From positions 8,928,001 to 8,992,000 of the forward strand of contig JALIRH010000013.1 in assembly GCA_023055505.1 (NCBI GenBank): 64,000 nucleotides of DNA, given 5' to 3'. The translations under genes were made by a program, and so were the position numbers. Positions 13,701-24,645 of the stretch are shown piece after piece. The stretch's first letter is position 1, and the number at the start of each line of letters is the position of its first letter. The notes beneath the pieces are model-generated. The model made no database searches, had not been told where the DNA came from, and saw only the letters and a program-made list of their open reading frames with translations. The stretch is from Callipepla californica brunnescens (Eukaryota; Chordata; Aves; Galliformes; Odontophoridae).

Positions 13701-14556
13701 CGTACTGCAGAGGATATTCTTACCAGCAAAGATTTGTTCCTGGTTGCTATATGATTCACAATCCTTCGGGAAAGACTATCTCCAGTCAAAAACATAAATC
13801 ATGTGTAACAGGAGGCAAGATGACAGAAGGACTCTTAAAACTCATAGTAGATTTAGTGTAGGGATAGGAAAGCACATTCTCTTTAGAGCATGGTTGTATA
13901 ATAAGATATGTTGAATCATGGACTTTTAATAGCCTGACTGCAATTCAGCCAAAAATGCTGAGATGCTTTAACTTAAAGAACTCAACAAAACCAACTCAGC
14001 AGAACTTCACCATCAAAACAGGGAACCTGATGAAACTCAAAAATTGTGTTTTACCCTTGCCTGACAAAAGAAGTCATCATTTCAGGCATCACCAGTCAGT
14101 ATGTACCTCAGCTAGAGAAAGACAGAAAAAAATAACACAAAAAAATGACCCTGCACCTCATCATTTTTATTCTTTTGGCCTGAGGAAACATTCTGAACAC
14201 ATAGCATTCATGTATAAGAAAAACTGATCCTGGTTGTTCTGTGACAGCCTAGCTATCCAAGTAAACTACCTAAAACTGTCGCCTGAACGTGTTTCATCGG
14301 AACTAAGTCTACGTGAATACAAAGAGCTTATTTCCTATACAAGATTAGAGCTGCAAATACATTGTTCAGTGTATGTCTGCAAGACGAGCTAAAAAAAGCC
14401 CCGTTACTCATCACAAACAGAAAAAGACAGCTGATTGGAGGAAAAATAATTATTTCATACCAGACAAAACAAAATACATTCCTATTGATTTTTTTTTTTA
14501 ATGAAACCTTGTTTGATTTCTTAGCTAAAAGGTAAAAGTCCATTTAAAATAAGAGC

Positions 14557-14574
14557 AAAAAAAAAAAAAAAAAA
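14557..14574. repeat. A tract
   Basis: A run of 18 A residues, about 60 bases before a CR1 fragment. Confidence 0.9.
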
Positions 14575-14629
14575 CGCAGTAATTTAGGATCAAATGTTGA
14601 AAAATAGCCTCTAGTTTTCACCTGAAGGT

Positions 14630-14815
14630 GTACATCCAGCTGACATCCACAAATACCCCTAAATCTTTTTGGCAGGGCAGTGTTCTATCCTTTCACTCCC
14701 AAAGCTTGTGTTTATATTGGGGTTGTCATGATCCAGGTGGAAAAGACCTTGCACTTGGCTTTGTTCTGCCTCATGAGTTTCTCGTGGATCCAACACTCAA
14801 GACTGTCTAGTTCTA
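14630..14815 (-). mobile_element. CR1 LINE internal fragment
   Basis: On the plus strand, GACCTTGCACTTGGCTTTGT, CTCATGAGTTTCTCGTGG and CTCAAGACTGTCTAG occur in order. They match the antisense of the CR1 segment just upstream of its 3' UTR. The 3' end proper is absent, so this is an internal piece left by later deletion or decay. The start is uncertain by about 30 bases. Confidence 0.8.
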
Positions 14816-15399
14816 TATTTTATGATTAAAGTGATGGAGCCTGGAAGCCAGACAGCCAAATTCCATCCGCAGCTTATGGCAAGAACTGGAGGCTTGATGA
14901 GGACCTGGAACACTGAGCCCTGAACATTTACAGTGCTTAAAAACTTCCTTGTGTAAGAGTGCCTGCATATGTGTTAACACGCTTTGATCAATTTCACATG
15001 TAACAGTTGTCTGTAAACGTTTGAATATCTGTATGCATATCTTTATAAAAGTATGCACACAGACATAATGTCACTCAGACTTTACATGGTATCCTAAAGC
15101 TCTGTGCTAAGGTGTCAGTGCAGCACCTCCACTGTGAATAGATTAGAGGATCAGTCTCCCTTTATTAGACTGTAATATGCTTAAGCAGTGACTCGAAGAG
15201 ATGAGGGTATTTCTCATTCTCCAGCCACACTCAGTTATGTGACTTGTGTACCAAGATCGTCTTTGTAAAGTTGCATTTCCTCTATTTAATACTTTTTTGT
15301 TAAGGTTCAAATTGAGATCATCATCCAGCTCACAGTTTATTTATAATTTCCTATAAGTATTAAATGTATAATATAATATTTTTTGGAAATCAGTAAGTG

Positions 15400-15414
15400 A
15401 AAAAAAAAAAAAAA
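15400..15414. repeat. A tract
   Basis: A run of 15 A residues in unique DNA. Confidence 0.9.
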
Positions 15415-17200
15415 TAAACCTCCTAGTGGCCTAATTAGCATTTGTTTTAATAGGACAATTCTGAAACAGTTTTTGTTTTAGTACAGCCAAAACTATGGGA
15501 ATTGAATTCTAGAAAAAAAAAATCTTCAGAGTGTGATAGAACAGTACTTCGTAGTCTACACCAATAGATTCTGCAACATCAGTCTGATCCTAGACCGTAA
15601 TATTACTTCAATTTAAATCATGAAAAAGAAATGAGAGATGTAGATGGAAAGTTCAACATTATTTCAAGCTCCCATGTCATCCTAGAGCTTTCTCTTTTGA
15701 AGCACTCTAGAATAAACCATATCATACCTGTAAGAGGTAAGCTGCAGGCTGCCAATGTAGCAAGGGATATGTGGGATTAATGAGGGTATGAAAGTAATTT
15801 GGTCTGAGACAAGATACAAAACTAATGAGAATATCACTGTGCAAAATATCATATTCATTAATTATAACTACTTAAGCAATACAAGCACTCATCTTCCTCA
15901 TTGTAAGCATCCCATTTATAATTATGGCCAGACAACAGAAAACTTTTCCTTTTAAAGAGAGCTTTAACAAAATATTTCTGCTTCAAAAGGCAAAATGAGA
16001 ATAAAACAAAAGAAAAACAAACAGCCACTGCTAAAAGGCAACATCATATCAAAATAACCTTTTAGTAGTTTAAAATAGCATAATATTAGAAGGCAGGGGA
16101 AAAATTTAAGAACACTTTATGTATACATATTTGGAATGCTGCAGTAGTGACTCCACCTGAATATTACAGAGAAAGGACTGAAAACTCATGCAAAAAGGCA
16201 TGTTTACTAAATGGATACATTGATCACTGAACTTTACACAGCATCAAATTGTAATGAACTGCAATGATGTGAGAAGCTTTGGTTGCTTATGTAAAAGTTC
16301 TAAAGAAAGTAACCTGTGAATGTAAGTCTGTGATTTATCTCTTCGTAAATGACAACATATTAAAAGAAAAAAGAACAAAACAAGAAAGAAGTACTTCTGA
16401 TTAACACCAATGGTCACTACGTATGAGGTAGTAAGAGAAGAGAAACCAAAGTGGTAAGATTTATCTGGCCTGGTGGGGAAAAAGGATTCTTATTCTACAG
16501 AGAGATTACTCTGAGTTTATTCAGGCAGAAGACTGAACAGTCCAGGTTCTTCCATCACAGTCAGTCATGCTCATAGCTCCCCCAGAAAACCTCCTATATC
16601 TGTAAGAAATCAGGACTGAGCAGCCCACCTGTAATAGCAAAAAAAACACTACACTTTTTGTCTAACTAATGCAATATCCAAAAGCCTTGCCCCGAATATT
16701 ATAGTGCTTTTTACACCATTCTGCTAGAAAGATAATTTTGTTGCACACATTTGGGCAAACTGGTGCCAGTTAACCATAAATGCATACTTACTGTGAGGTA
16801 CCAGACCTCACAGGAAATTATTTGAAAGAGCTCATTAATAAAAATATTGAATAGTAATACAGAAGATTTTTTTTTTCTTTTTATAAAATGGAAAATTGTG
16901 GCAAGTAGAGTTATTGCCCCAAATCTGTATGATCCTGGGTTTCAGCTCAGCCAGCACAGGGACTTGTGGTACACACTTGAGGCCACATCTAGCTCTTCTC
17001 AATGTTATTTAAAGTGCTTAATAGCAACTGACACTCCAAGCAGAGATAGCAACACACTTTACTAGTATTTGTTTCAGCCTTGTCCAGTGCACTTGGACTG
17101 TGAGGTGTAAAAGGAAGTCAGTCAAAATTATGTTCTAAATTTCTTTTTTGTAAATATGCTTTCTTAAAGTGTTATCAGATAGAATACTAATTTTCTCAGC

Positions 17201-17273
17201 CAAAACAAACAAACAAACAAAAAAATCCAACAACAACAAAAAAACCACGACCACCACCACCAACAACAAAAAC
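17201..17273. repeat. CAAA/CAA/CCA compound microsatellite
   Basis: It starts as (CAAA)n, becomes (CAA)n, then (CCA)n and (CAA)n again over about 70 bases. Open frames on both strands here encode poly-Thr/Asn or poly-Val/Leu and are artefacts of the repeat. Confidence 0.9.
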
Positions 17274-18659
17274 ATGACTACAGATAACAAATACAGAAAG
17301 CATAATATCATTACAACTACCATTGCTATGGTGGTGCAGCTGAACTGTGTTCTTTTGGCCGTAAAGATGCTTAGACTCTGAAACTGCAATCCTTCCACTT
17401 AAAGGGACTCTGCAAATTACAATTAAAATTACTGTTGGGGTTGCAAGTTAAAACTGCAGAGATTTTTAGAATTGTACTTCATGATCCAGCATTTAGAAGG
17501 AAGTAGTCTTCAGGAAAGAAAGATTGCTTATGCACTGAAACAATATATCTTTGAAAAAAAACCTCATTGTAACACAACAGAATGCACAGCAACAACAGCA
17601 GAGCAGTGAGGTCCTGGGCTGCAGCCAAGTGTGGATAAGCTCAAATGCAGCAGTCATGGGCACAGAAACTAAGGAAAGAAGCTGCTTATCTTTAGGATTC
17701 AGGTAGGCAGAGATCTCCAGCAAGATAGCTTTGCCTCCACTGCCAACCTTTCAATGAGGTCTGGGAAGGGGTGGATCCCGGCTTCACCACTTCCAATTAC
17801 TCAGGAACATTGCATGCACCTGAGCTCCCCTGGGTCGGCCCTGCCTTCCCTCCAGGTGCTCAGTCTGTTTCAGGCCACGACTTAGCACGTCCAATACCAT
17901 AATCAATCAGTCGATATATAATCATAAATTCAAAAGCTTTTAGACTGAATATATAAACAAAGAACAAACAGATAAGTGATTAGAGCTGTACAAAAGTTGC
18001 CTGATGGAGAAACACTTTCCCAACTAAATAAACTACTGAAATAAAAGATTTTTTTTGAGGAAGATAGCAGCGTTCATATTGACCAGGTCCTAGGGAATCC
18101 TAGGGCTGCTAAGTGCTGCTTGGCTGAGGTTAGCATGCCACAGTGAGACCACACACAGAAAAGCTGAACTAAAATAATTAAAAAAACATCTTATTAAAGT
18201 ACAGCACACCTGCATTTTTTTTTTTCCTGCCGCATACAACAAAGGAATGTAACACATACTGCTATTTTAGGTAATGATGTGCACATAAAAATAAAAAACC
18301 TGTGCAAATGAACAAGGTTTATAAAAAAAAATATTAATCAGTAAAAATAAAGTAATTCTCTTGCTGATGTTTAGTTTAATTACAAAACTCTACGGCAAAC
18401 ATTGCCATTTTTGTCCCAACATGCTGCATTTTCTGGTGAAGTTAAAAGCTTTCCACCTCACTTGAAATTTACTTATTTAAAAATCAATTCTCCTCATAGC
18501 CACAAACAGCGGAGGAAATTGAGCTGTTTTAAATCAATGCTCAGAACGCTTTGCTCAATAGTATTCCTTCTCTACTGGAAATATTAAGCTTTTATTTTTT
18601 ACTAAAAATAAAAGTCTACACTTTGTCTACCATAAAAACACAATCCAAACAAAATAAAG

Positions 18660-18674
18660 AAAAAAAAAAAAAAA
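18660..18674. repeat. A tract
   Basis: A run of 15 A residues next to an AAATAAAG word. Confidence 0.9.
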
Positions 18675-19372
18675 CAGAAACCCAAACATACAAAAAATAG
18701 CAGTTCTAACCCTAGAACTTGCAATTAAAGGTGTTCTCTTGAGCTGACAGTACTGCAGAAGACCTCACCATGGGGAATCTGACAGGAAGGCATTAAAAAA
18801 CACCTATAAATATAGGTAAAAAAAAAAATTGAAAGCCCTAAATCAGCTGCAGATGTGGGAATGAATTTGCCATCATAGTGCAGTGAATAAGTAGAAGCAA
18901 TATACTATGAACTGATTGAAAATTACCTGCAATATTGCTGTCACTGTGAATCTTGATGCTGAAGTAATTTTTTTTTCCTGAAAGCATACTGCATAAGAAC
19001 AGTGGCTCTAAGCTACATCCTGAGATCTTGAAGACAGACAGTTTTTTCGCCGTAGGGTCAAAGATTAATTACTTAATATTGATACATTTCTGAAGCCAAT
19101 ACTACGTGCAATGCTAGGATAACAAGGCTAGAGATCTGCTTTTATTGCCAAAAGTATATTCATTCTGCTACTGCTCAAAGCCTTCTTTTAATAAAACAAG
19201 CTTTATAGCTATAAAGTTCAACACTTGACATGAACCACCATGAGCTTCAGAAATGTTCAAATGAAATTTAACTGTTTTATTAAAAAGAAATACAACAGGA
19301 AAATATAATCTCTTGCAAAGCAGCCTATGGGAAAGATGCTATGAACGAGGCCTGGAGATGGCTGCAGAATTT

Positions 19373-19421
19373 GTAATTTAAGAAATAAATGAATGAAGAA
19401 ATAAATGGATAAATGAAATAA
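19373..19421. repeat. Imperfect AAAT/GAAT tetranucleotide array
   Basis: Tandem variants of AAAT, GAAT and GGAT run for about 45 bases, indicating a decayed tetranucleotide microsatellite. Confidence 0.75.
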
Positions 19422-19603
19422 ACTTGGGACAGCGATACGAGGGCATGAAGGTACTTCATGATTTCCTTTGCACTAATCAGGACTGTGCTGCTAACTGGGA
19501 TCTCCCTTAGAGGCTGTGCCACAAAGGGCTGTTGGCAGTCCTCGTAAACACACCACAGAACTCTTGGCTTCCTCCGTCAGATTCTAGTGAGATCTCAAAA
19601 TAG

Positions 19604-19616
19604 AAAAAAAAAAAAA
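19604..19616. repeat. A tract
   Basis: A run of 13 A residues. Confidence 0.9.
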
Positions 19617-22600
19617 GTCAGAAGTACAATATCTGTTGATGTAGCAGATCGCAGATTAGAATAAGCTTCCATGGCAACCTCCTCAGCCTTCTATCAGGAA
19701 AGATACCCAACATATTTCATTTGCTCCTTATAAAAAAGGCAACCTGCTACTTGTTAGTGTGTTCATTGCTTCTCTCATATTCTCTGAGAAAAGAAGCAAC
19801 TGTATCTTCAATAAGGCATATCAACATTATAGAAAGAAGAAAGTGCACAAACTACATGGAACCAACATATATAACTGTAAAGAACGTGTTTGGGAATAAC
19901 AATAACTAGGAAATTATTGTGTATAATGTACACTCTGATTTTTTGTTTAGGAGAGTTGAATCTCATAAAAAGGAAGCACCATAACTCGCAGTACATCATG
20001 CACATACCTTTGAAACTAATGGAAACTAAATTACTCCTTTAGAAAAACTATAAGGCTTGCTCCTCCACCTACATCAAGACTCACTCGGTCACTCTGAGAC
20101 TCCTTGCCATTTGAAAAAGACTTCCTTGCTGAAACATTACCTCCGGTTCCCTTCATCCACTGCACACAGGACTATAAACTGAGGGGATTCCACATGTTTT
20201 CAAATTAAACTCTTCATTATGTGAATAAATTGGTAAAATGATTAGCTGGAGCTACTTCCTCACCAGGTGCATTCAAGAGAACTCATTCTGAAAGAAATCC
20301 CATCTGAGCTTGTATCCCTCCCTATGAGGTCTGTACAAGTTGCTGAAGATGCAAGATTTATATGAAAGGCCCCTGGCATCGTTTGCTGCCACAAAGTGTC
20401 ACATACATCATCACGTGCACCCCTGTGTCAGGCACTCCCTGTTACACAGCCAGAAGTCCTGTGTCTTTGGCAGGAGACTCAATAGCCCTGGAACTTGCAT
20501 ACTGCTCTGTTGCAACTGCACACCTACTCCGAGCCAGATGCACAGATGGTTAAATCACTGGAAGCTGTCCTCAGGAGCAAGGCACAGCCCTGAACTCTAA
20601 TTCTTCTCTTTATATCCCTAGCTGTAATCAGCATATAAATAGAAGCAAGTGTTCTCTGGCCTGCCTTATTTACTGCATTATAAAATACTTTTGTTTCCAT
20701 TGGAAAATTCCTGGTACTGCTTATAAAGCATTTGACTCCATCAGCGATATGAACTACATCTCAAAAAATGAGGAAAAAAAAAAAACCCACACAACTGGGG
20801 CCAGCATCCTAGCTGCTAATGCAATGAGATAGAGTGGATTAATATACAGAGAGGATCACCTTAGGATGGAGGTCTTCCATCCGCATTCAGTTATGTCCTT
20901 GGTGACTGTTTTCTGTGGCAGTTCTGAGATATTACTTGTCAATTTCCTCAGACCTATTTTTCAGTGATACTAAAAATATCTATCAAGTAAATGAAGGGAG
21001 GTTTTTTTCCATTTAAGTACAACTGATGTGAGGTCACAGGATCTGTGGTCTGTAAGAAACAGAACACAGCAGTTACAGGCACTCAACATGCATTACAGCA
21101 ATTGTGCCTGAGCTACAAAAATGTTTTGGTGGAACTGGTGATACATAAATGTTTTATTACTAAATGGAGCACTGTCATGCCAGCTCAACATAGAAAACAA
21201 ACACAGTTTTCATGTTTTCATCTGGACATTTTCATAAAGGCTTTGTAGTTTATTTACCCATTCACAGAGAGTTACCTACCATAATGAAAGAAAGACACCA
21301 TTTTACAGACCTAAATAGAACTAACTCAAGTGACCAGTGCAAATTAAAACCCGGAAAATTCTTCACTGTATTTAAGAAAACAAAAGCAAAAATAGGAGGA
21401 AGAGAATGCCCTGTTTGTAATTAAAACACAGAAAGCAAGAATTCTGCAGTGAAAATTCAGTGTTTTTTCAGTAGCATTTCACAGATAATATTTGCATATG
21501 CATTTATATGCTTTAATAAGGATTATCATTATTTTAGGAATTAATTGGACACACCAAGACAAGTATTTTTAATTGATTGTAAACCTACCAGTCTATCTCA
21601 CAAGATCTCAGTGTACATCTGCTGTTGTTCCAAAATTAATTGCAGTCTATACACTATAAGACAATCTATACTTATTTCTTCTTACAGAAAATCAGTCATT
21701 TGCACACACTATTGAAAGGTATGTGGAACAGCTTAGCATAATGAGAGTCAGAGGTCTGATGGTTTTATATGAATCTATCACCACATACATTATGTTCCAG
21801 ATGTATCTGAAATCACTACTATGCTATAGTTGCTATTCATATTAGCAGGTAAGCTAAATCATGTCTTTAATACACAATTCTAAACTTCTGTCCTTAAAGC
21901 AGAAAGTCATTCCTTTTCCTAGCATCAAAGTACATTTTGTTTGCATTTATTTTTTCTAATGAGCATATTCCCAAAAATATCATAGCAAACAAGTTACACA
22001 ACAGTATTTATCGTTAGCAAAAGAAAGAATAACAAAAATAAACTGTCCTTTAATGTCACAAGTATGTTTTCAGAATCACCAGGAAAGCAAACAAACAATG
22101 CTTTCCCACAGTGCTTTTGATTTGTTTTTAAGGAAAGCTACTCTGGAGCTAATTATTTCCTTCATGCACATAGAAATAGGGACAAAAAGAGCATGGAGAA
22201 TACTTACACAGATGCTTATGTGACTAAGATAGTCAAGGAGTTTTGATTATTGTGTAAAACTCATCAAATCAAAAAACATCCTCATGAAATATCAAATACG
22301 ATACTACTGACTATCCAGGTATATATAGGAGTTTGAATTTTAGCTCAATTTCATGGCCCAGGAAACATAAATTTTCACACCTTGCATTAGCGTGTTCTAG
22401 ATTTAAGGTACTGAATTAAAAAACAACAACAAACAACAAAAAATCTCTGAAGTTTACTTAGATGAAACTCAGAGGGTAAGTATAATAAAAGGCACCAGAC
22501 CTTTACCAAAAACAAGAGGATATTTTACAAGTACTAGTCCAAATTCTGGCTTTCTCAGTCATACACATAATCCACCTCCTGGGCAAGAAATCCAGGACAA

Positions 22601-22868
22601 AAACTGCAGAGATTTGCCAGATCGAGCCATGACTCCTCCTACTCTGTCCCTGAGACTCAGGGCACACAGTGTTACAATCAGCCTCACCTCTAGGAAACTG
22701 TATCTACTACAGCCCACCTACTTCACCAGAGACATGGATGAGAGTTCCTACATAATATTTTCTTTCATCAGCACTATCGCAATAAAAGTGGCAATAGTTC
22801 TCAGATTAACAATACTTAGATAACATTAAAATAAAAAAAATACATCTAATGCTCTTGTTGGGTTTATG

Positions 22869-22945
22869 TCATCACTAAGGCTGGAAAAAACCTCTACTAT
22901 CATCCAGTCCACCTGCAATTTACCCACCTAACGCTGTAGATAAAT
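22869..22945 (-). mobile_element. CR1 LINE 3' remnant
   Basis: On the plus strand, AAGGCTGGAAAAAACCTCTA is followed by TATCATCCAGTCCACC, the inverted CR1 3' UTR pattern. Homology fades after about 75 bases. The copy is strongly diverged and its right limit is approximate. Confidence 0.75.
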
Positions 22946-23109
22946 AGCTTTGTTAATTTACAGCACTTGCATATTACTAAGAGGCAATTCTGGACAGAGG
23001 ACAAACAGTACCTTCACACCTCCTCAAAGCCTCCACCAGCTTTATCAAAGCATGCTAACAACTCAGATTCATAAGCTGTTTATCAGCTTCATCATTAGCA
23101 AAGGTACAG

Positions 23110-23910
23110 CCAGAAGGCGCTCAGGTCTCACAGTCACTTACCTCACCACACGCTCTCATCCTATTCTTCCTTTCCAAGGCCTTGTTTTTCCTCCACCAGC
23201 TTAGTGTGCTTCACCTCACAGAACCACGTGGGCCACTCAGAGGGAGAACTTCACCAGAAAATAACGCAGGTTGGGCTCTGCCCCTCTGCTTTCAGGGTAA
23301 ACCATCGTTAGGCCCCGAAGCTGGCACAGCTGACAGCACAGGCCGCGCTGAGGGAAAGGCCTCAGCACACAGCTGCTCCCAAGGGGAGCTCCCCCAGACA
23401 GCAATTAGCGCTGCTGGAGGGGCTCTGATTAACTAATGCTACCCACCTGGCTATCAGGAAGGCTATAATGTTGCCTTAAAAAAAAATAAAATAAAAAAGT
23501 GCTTCTCCAAGTTCCTTATTTTACTGTCGAAATATGAAGATTCCTTAAGAGCCGCTGTCCCTTGCTGGTGAGCTACTTGCTGTCCTCACCCCACACCAAG
23601 GGCCAGGCCTGCCCTCCATCGCACAGCTTTAACATGGAGTTTGGATTTCTGAGCATTACCTGAGAAACGTCTGTGTAAAACGACGGGTGCTTCAGGGCCC
23701 TAGAGGCTGCAGTCACAGGAGGGAAGCAGCAGGTGTGGACCTGGACGTGATGGGAACCTGGTAGAGGTAGGTTTGCCTGTTCCATTTTTCATTCTCTTCT
23801 TACACAAGAGATGTTGTTCTCTGCGTTTTGCTAAAATGTATAAGTAATGCAAAGAAATAAGTGGCACAGACTGCCCACGGAGGTGGTGGAGTCACTGCCC
23901 CTGGAGGCAT
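23110..23910. promoter_or_regulatory. CpG- and GC-enriched island (possible promoter/enhancer)
   Basis: By hand count, lines 23,221-23,760 hold about 14 CpG dinucleotides in 540 bases. Many 60-base lines elsewhere in the window hold none. A CACGTG E-box lies at 23,225-23,230 and a GATTAACTAAT word near 23,427. The island is the most GC-rich unique stretch I noticed and sits near the change in strand composition. It is weak by the standards of bird promoters, which are usually much richer in CpG. It could instead be an exon-containing segment or an old GC-rich repeat. There is no direct evidence of transcription start. Confidence 0.3.
23660..23706 (-). CDS. Candidate 47-nt internal exon, gene unknown
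   Basis: On the minus strand a good 3' splice site (a C/T-rich stretch ending in ACTGCAG) is followed by 47 bases and a GTAATG donor. One frame is open and reads SRALKHPSFYTDVSQ. The segment carries three CpGs within a CpG-poor region, which is typical of coding rather than neutral DNA. I do not recognise the peptide. The ALKHPSF string faintly recalls the C-terminal end of protein kinase domains, but 15 residues cannot support that. No partner exon was found on either side, so this may be a chance splice-site pair. Confidence 0.15.
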
Positions 23911-23965
23911 TCGAGAGCTGTGGGGTTGCTGTACTCAGGGATGTGGTTTTGTGGGCATGTACAGG
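23861..23965 (+). mobile_element. CR1 LINE fragment
   Basis: GTGGCACAGACTGCCCACGG, GAGGTGGTGGAGTCACTGCC, CCTGGAGGCATTCGAGAG and GATGTGGTTTTGTGGGCATG follow the CR1 sense order (the 'GGAACAGGCTGCCC...GGTGGTGGAGTC' block, then the 3' UTR). The final tens of bases of the element are missing or replaced after about 23,965. Confidence 0.9.
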
Positions 23966-24424
23966 ATCTTTTCAGTCAGGGCCTGAACCAGTGGTCATGC
24001 ACCTGGTGAAGGGACACAGTCAGCCCTGGGTGAACATGGGTGGAAGCAATTCATCTGTGTGAGCAGGCTCCACTACTCTCTAACTTTATTAAAGGTCTGG
24101 CTGTTGGAGGAGAGGGTTCTTTATTTGGACATTGCCTCCTTTGGAGTGTTTGACAAGCCCTCATCCTCAGAAAGGGGTAAACAACTCCATCTTTATTATT
24201 AGCTTTTTATCTCAGTCTTTTGTGAGTGTTCCCAAGCTGATTTAAAGCAGCAATGCTTGCTATTGCTTTTTTTTTTTTTTTTTTTATGAGGCAACATTAA
24301 TGGTAGGTGGACAGTTGGTCTAGTTCATTGTACAGGTCCTTTCAAGCCTTTATGATTTGAAGTGATTACCACGCTGACTGAGCAGTTTGGGCTAGGAAGT
24401 AAACAATAAGGCAGGATGACTTGG
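23966..24424. other. Unique spacer between two CR1 fragments
   Basis: About 460 bases with no recognisable gene. A 19-base T tract at 24267-24285 is followed by ATGAG, a 12-base segment and GTAGGT. Confidence 0.5.
24267..24285. repeat. T tract
   Basis: A run of 19 T residues, the first of nine long T tracts in the right part of the window. Confidence 0.9.
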
Positions 24425-24645
24425 TTTGCCCTTCTGTCTGCTCGGGCCAACTGCTGACATGTATTCAGTTTGTTGTCAAACAGGACGCCAGACCCTTTTC
24501 TGCAGAACTGCTCTTCAACTCCTTGTTGAAGAGCAACTACAGTCTGTACGGACTTCTACGGCTGCCCTGTCCTAGATGCAGAGCTCAGCATTTGTTCTTG
24601 CTAAACTGTCAAGCAGTTGGTGACTGCCTAGCTCTCTAATTTGTC
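24425..24645 (-). mobile_element. CR1 LINE internal fragment
   Basis: On the plus strand, GACATGTATTCAGTTTGTTG, CTTTTCTGCAGAACTGCTCT, CAGTCTGTACGG, GTTGGTGACTGCC and TAGCTCTCTAATTTGTC occur in the order of an inverted CR1 internal segment. The 3' UTR is absent. It overlaps the 11-bp hairpin at 24509-24535, which appears to have arisen by mutation within this copy. Confidence 0.85.
24509..24535. repeat. Perfect inverted repeat, 11-bp arms
   Basis: TGCTCTTCAAC and GTTGAAGAGCA flank a five-base loop with no mismatch. It lies inside the CR1 fragment. Confidence 0.95.

Larger units (their letters stand above)
10321..14629. other. Unique AT-rich non-coding DNA
   Basis: No gene is recognisable. 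Open frames up to 110 codons are present on both strands with no domain. A strong splice acceptor and a perfect GTAAGT donor lie five bases apart on the minus strand near 10,675. A tracts sit at 10697-10715 and 14557-14574. Confidence 0.55.
14816..22868. other. Unique AT-rich non-coding DNA
   Basis: No gene is recognisable in 8 kb. It contains A tracts at 15400-15414, 18660-18674 and 19604-19616, a CAA/CCA-rich stretch at 17201-17273 and an imperfect AAAT/GAAT array at 19373-19421. A GC-richer patch at about 17,580-17,890 shows no known motif. The open frames over 17,135-17,398 are translations of the low-complexity repeat. Confidence 0.55.

Noticed and set aside
17135..17398. Poly-Val/Leu open frame on the minus strand
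   Set aside because: It is the translation of the CAA/CCA compound microsatellite.
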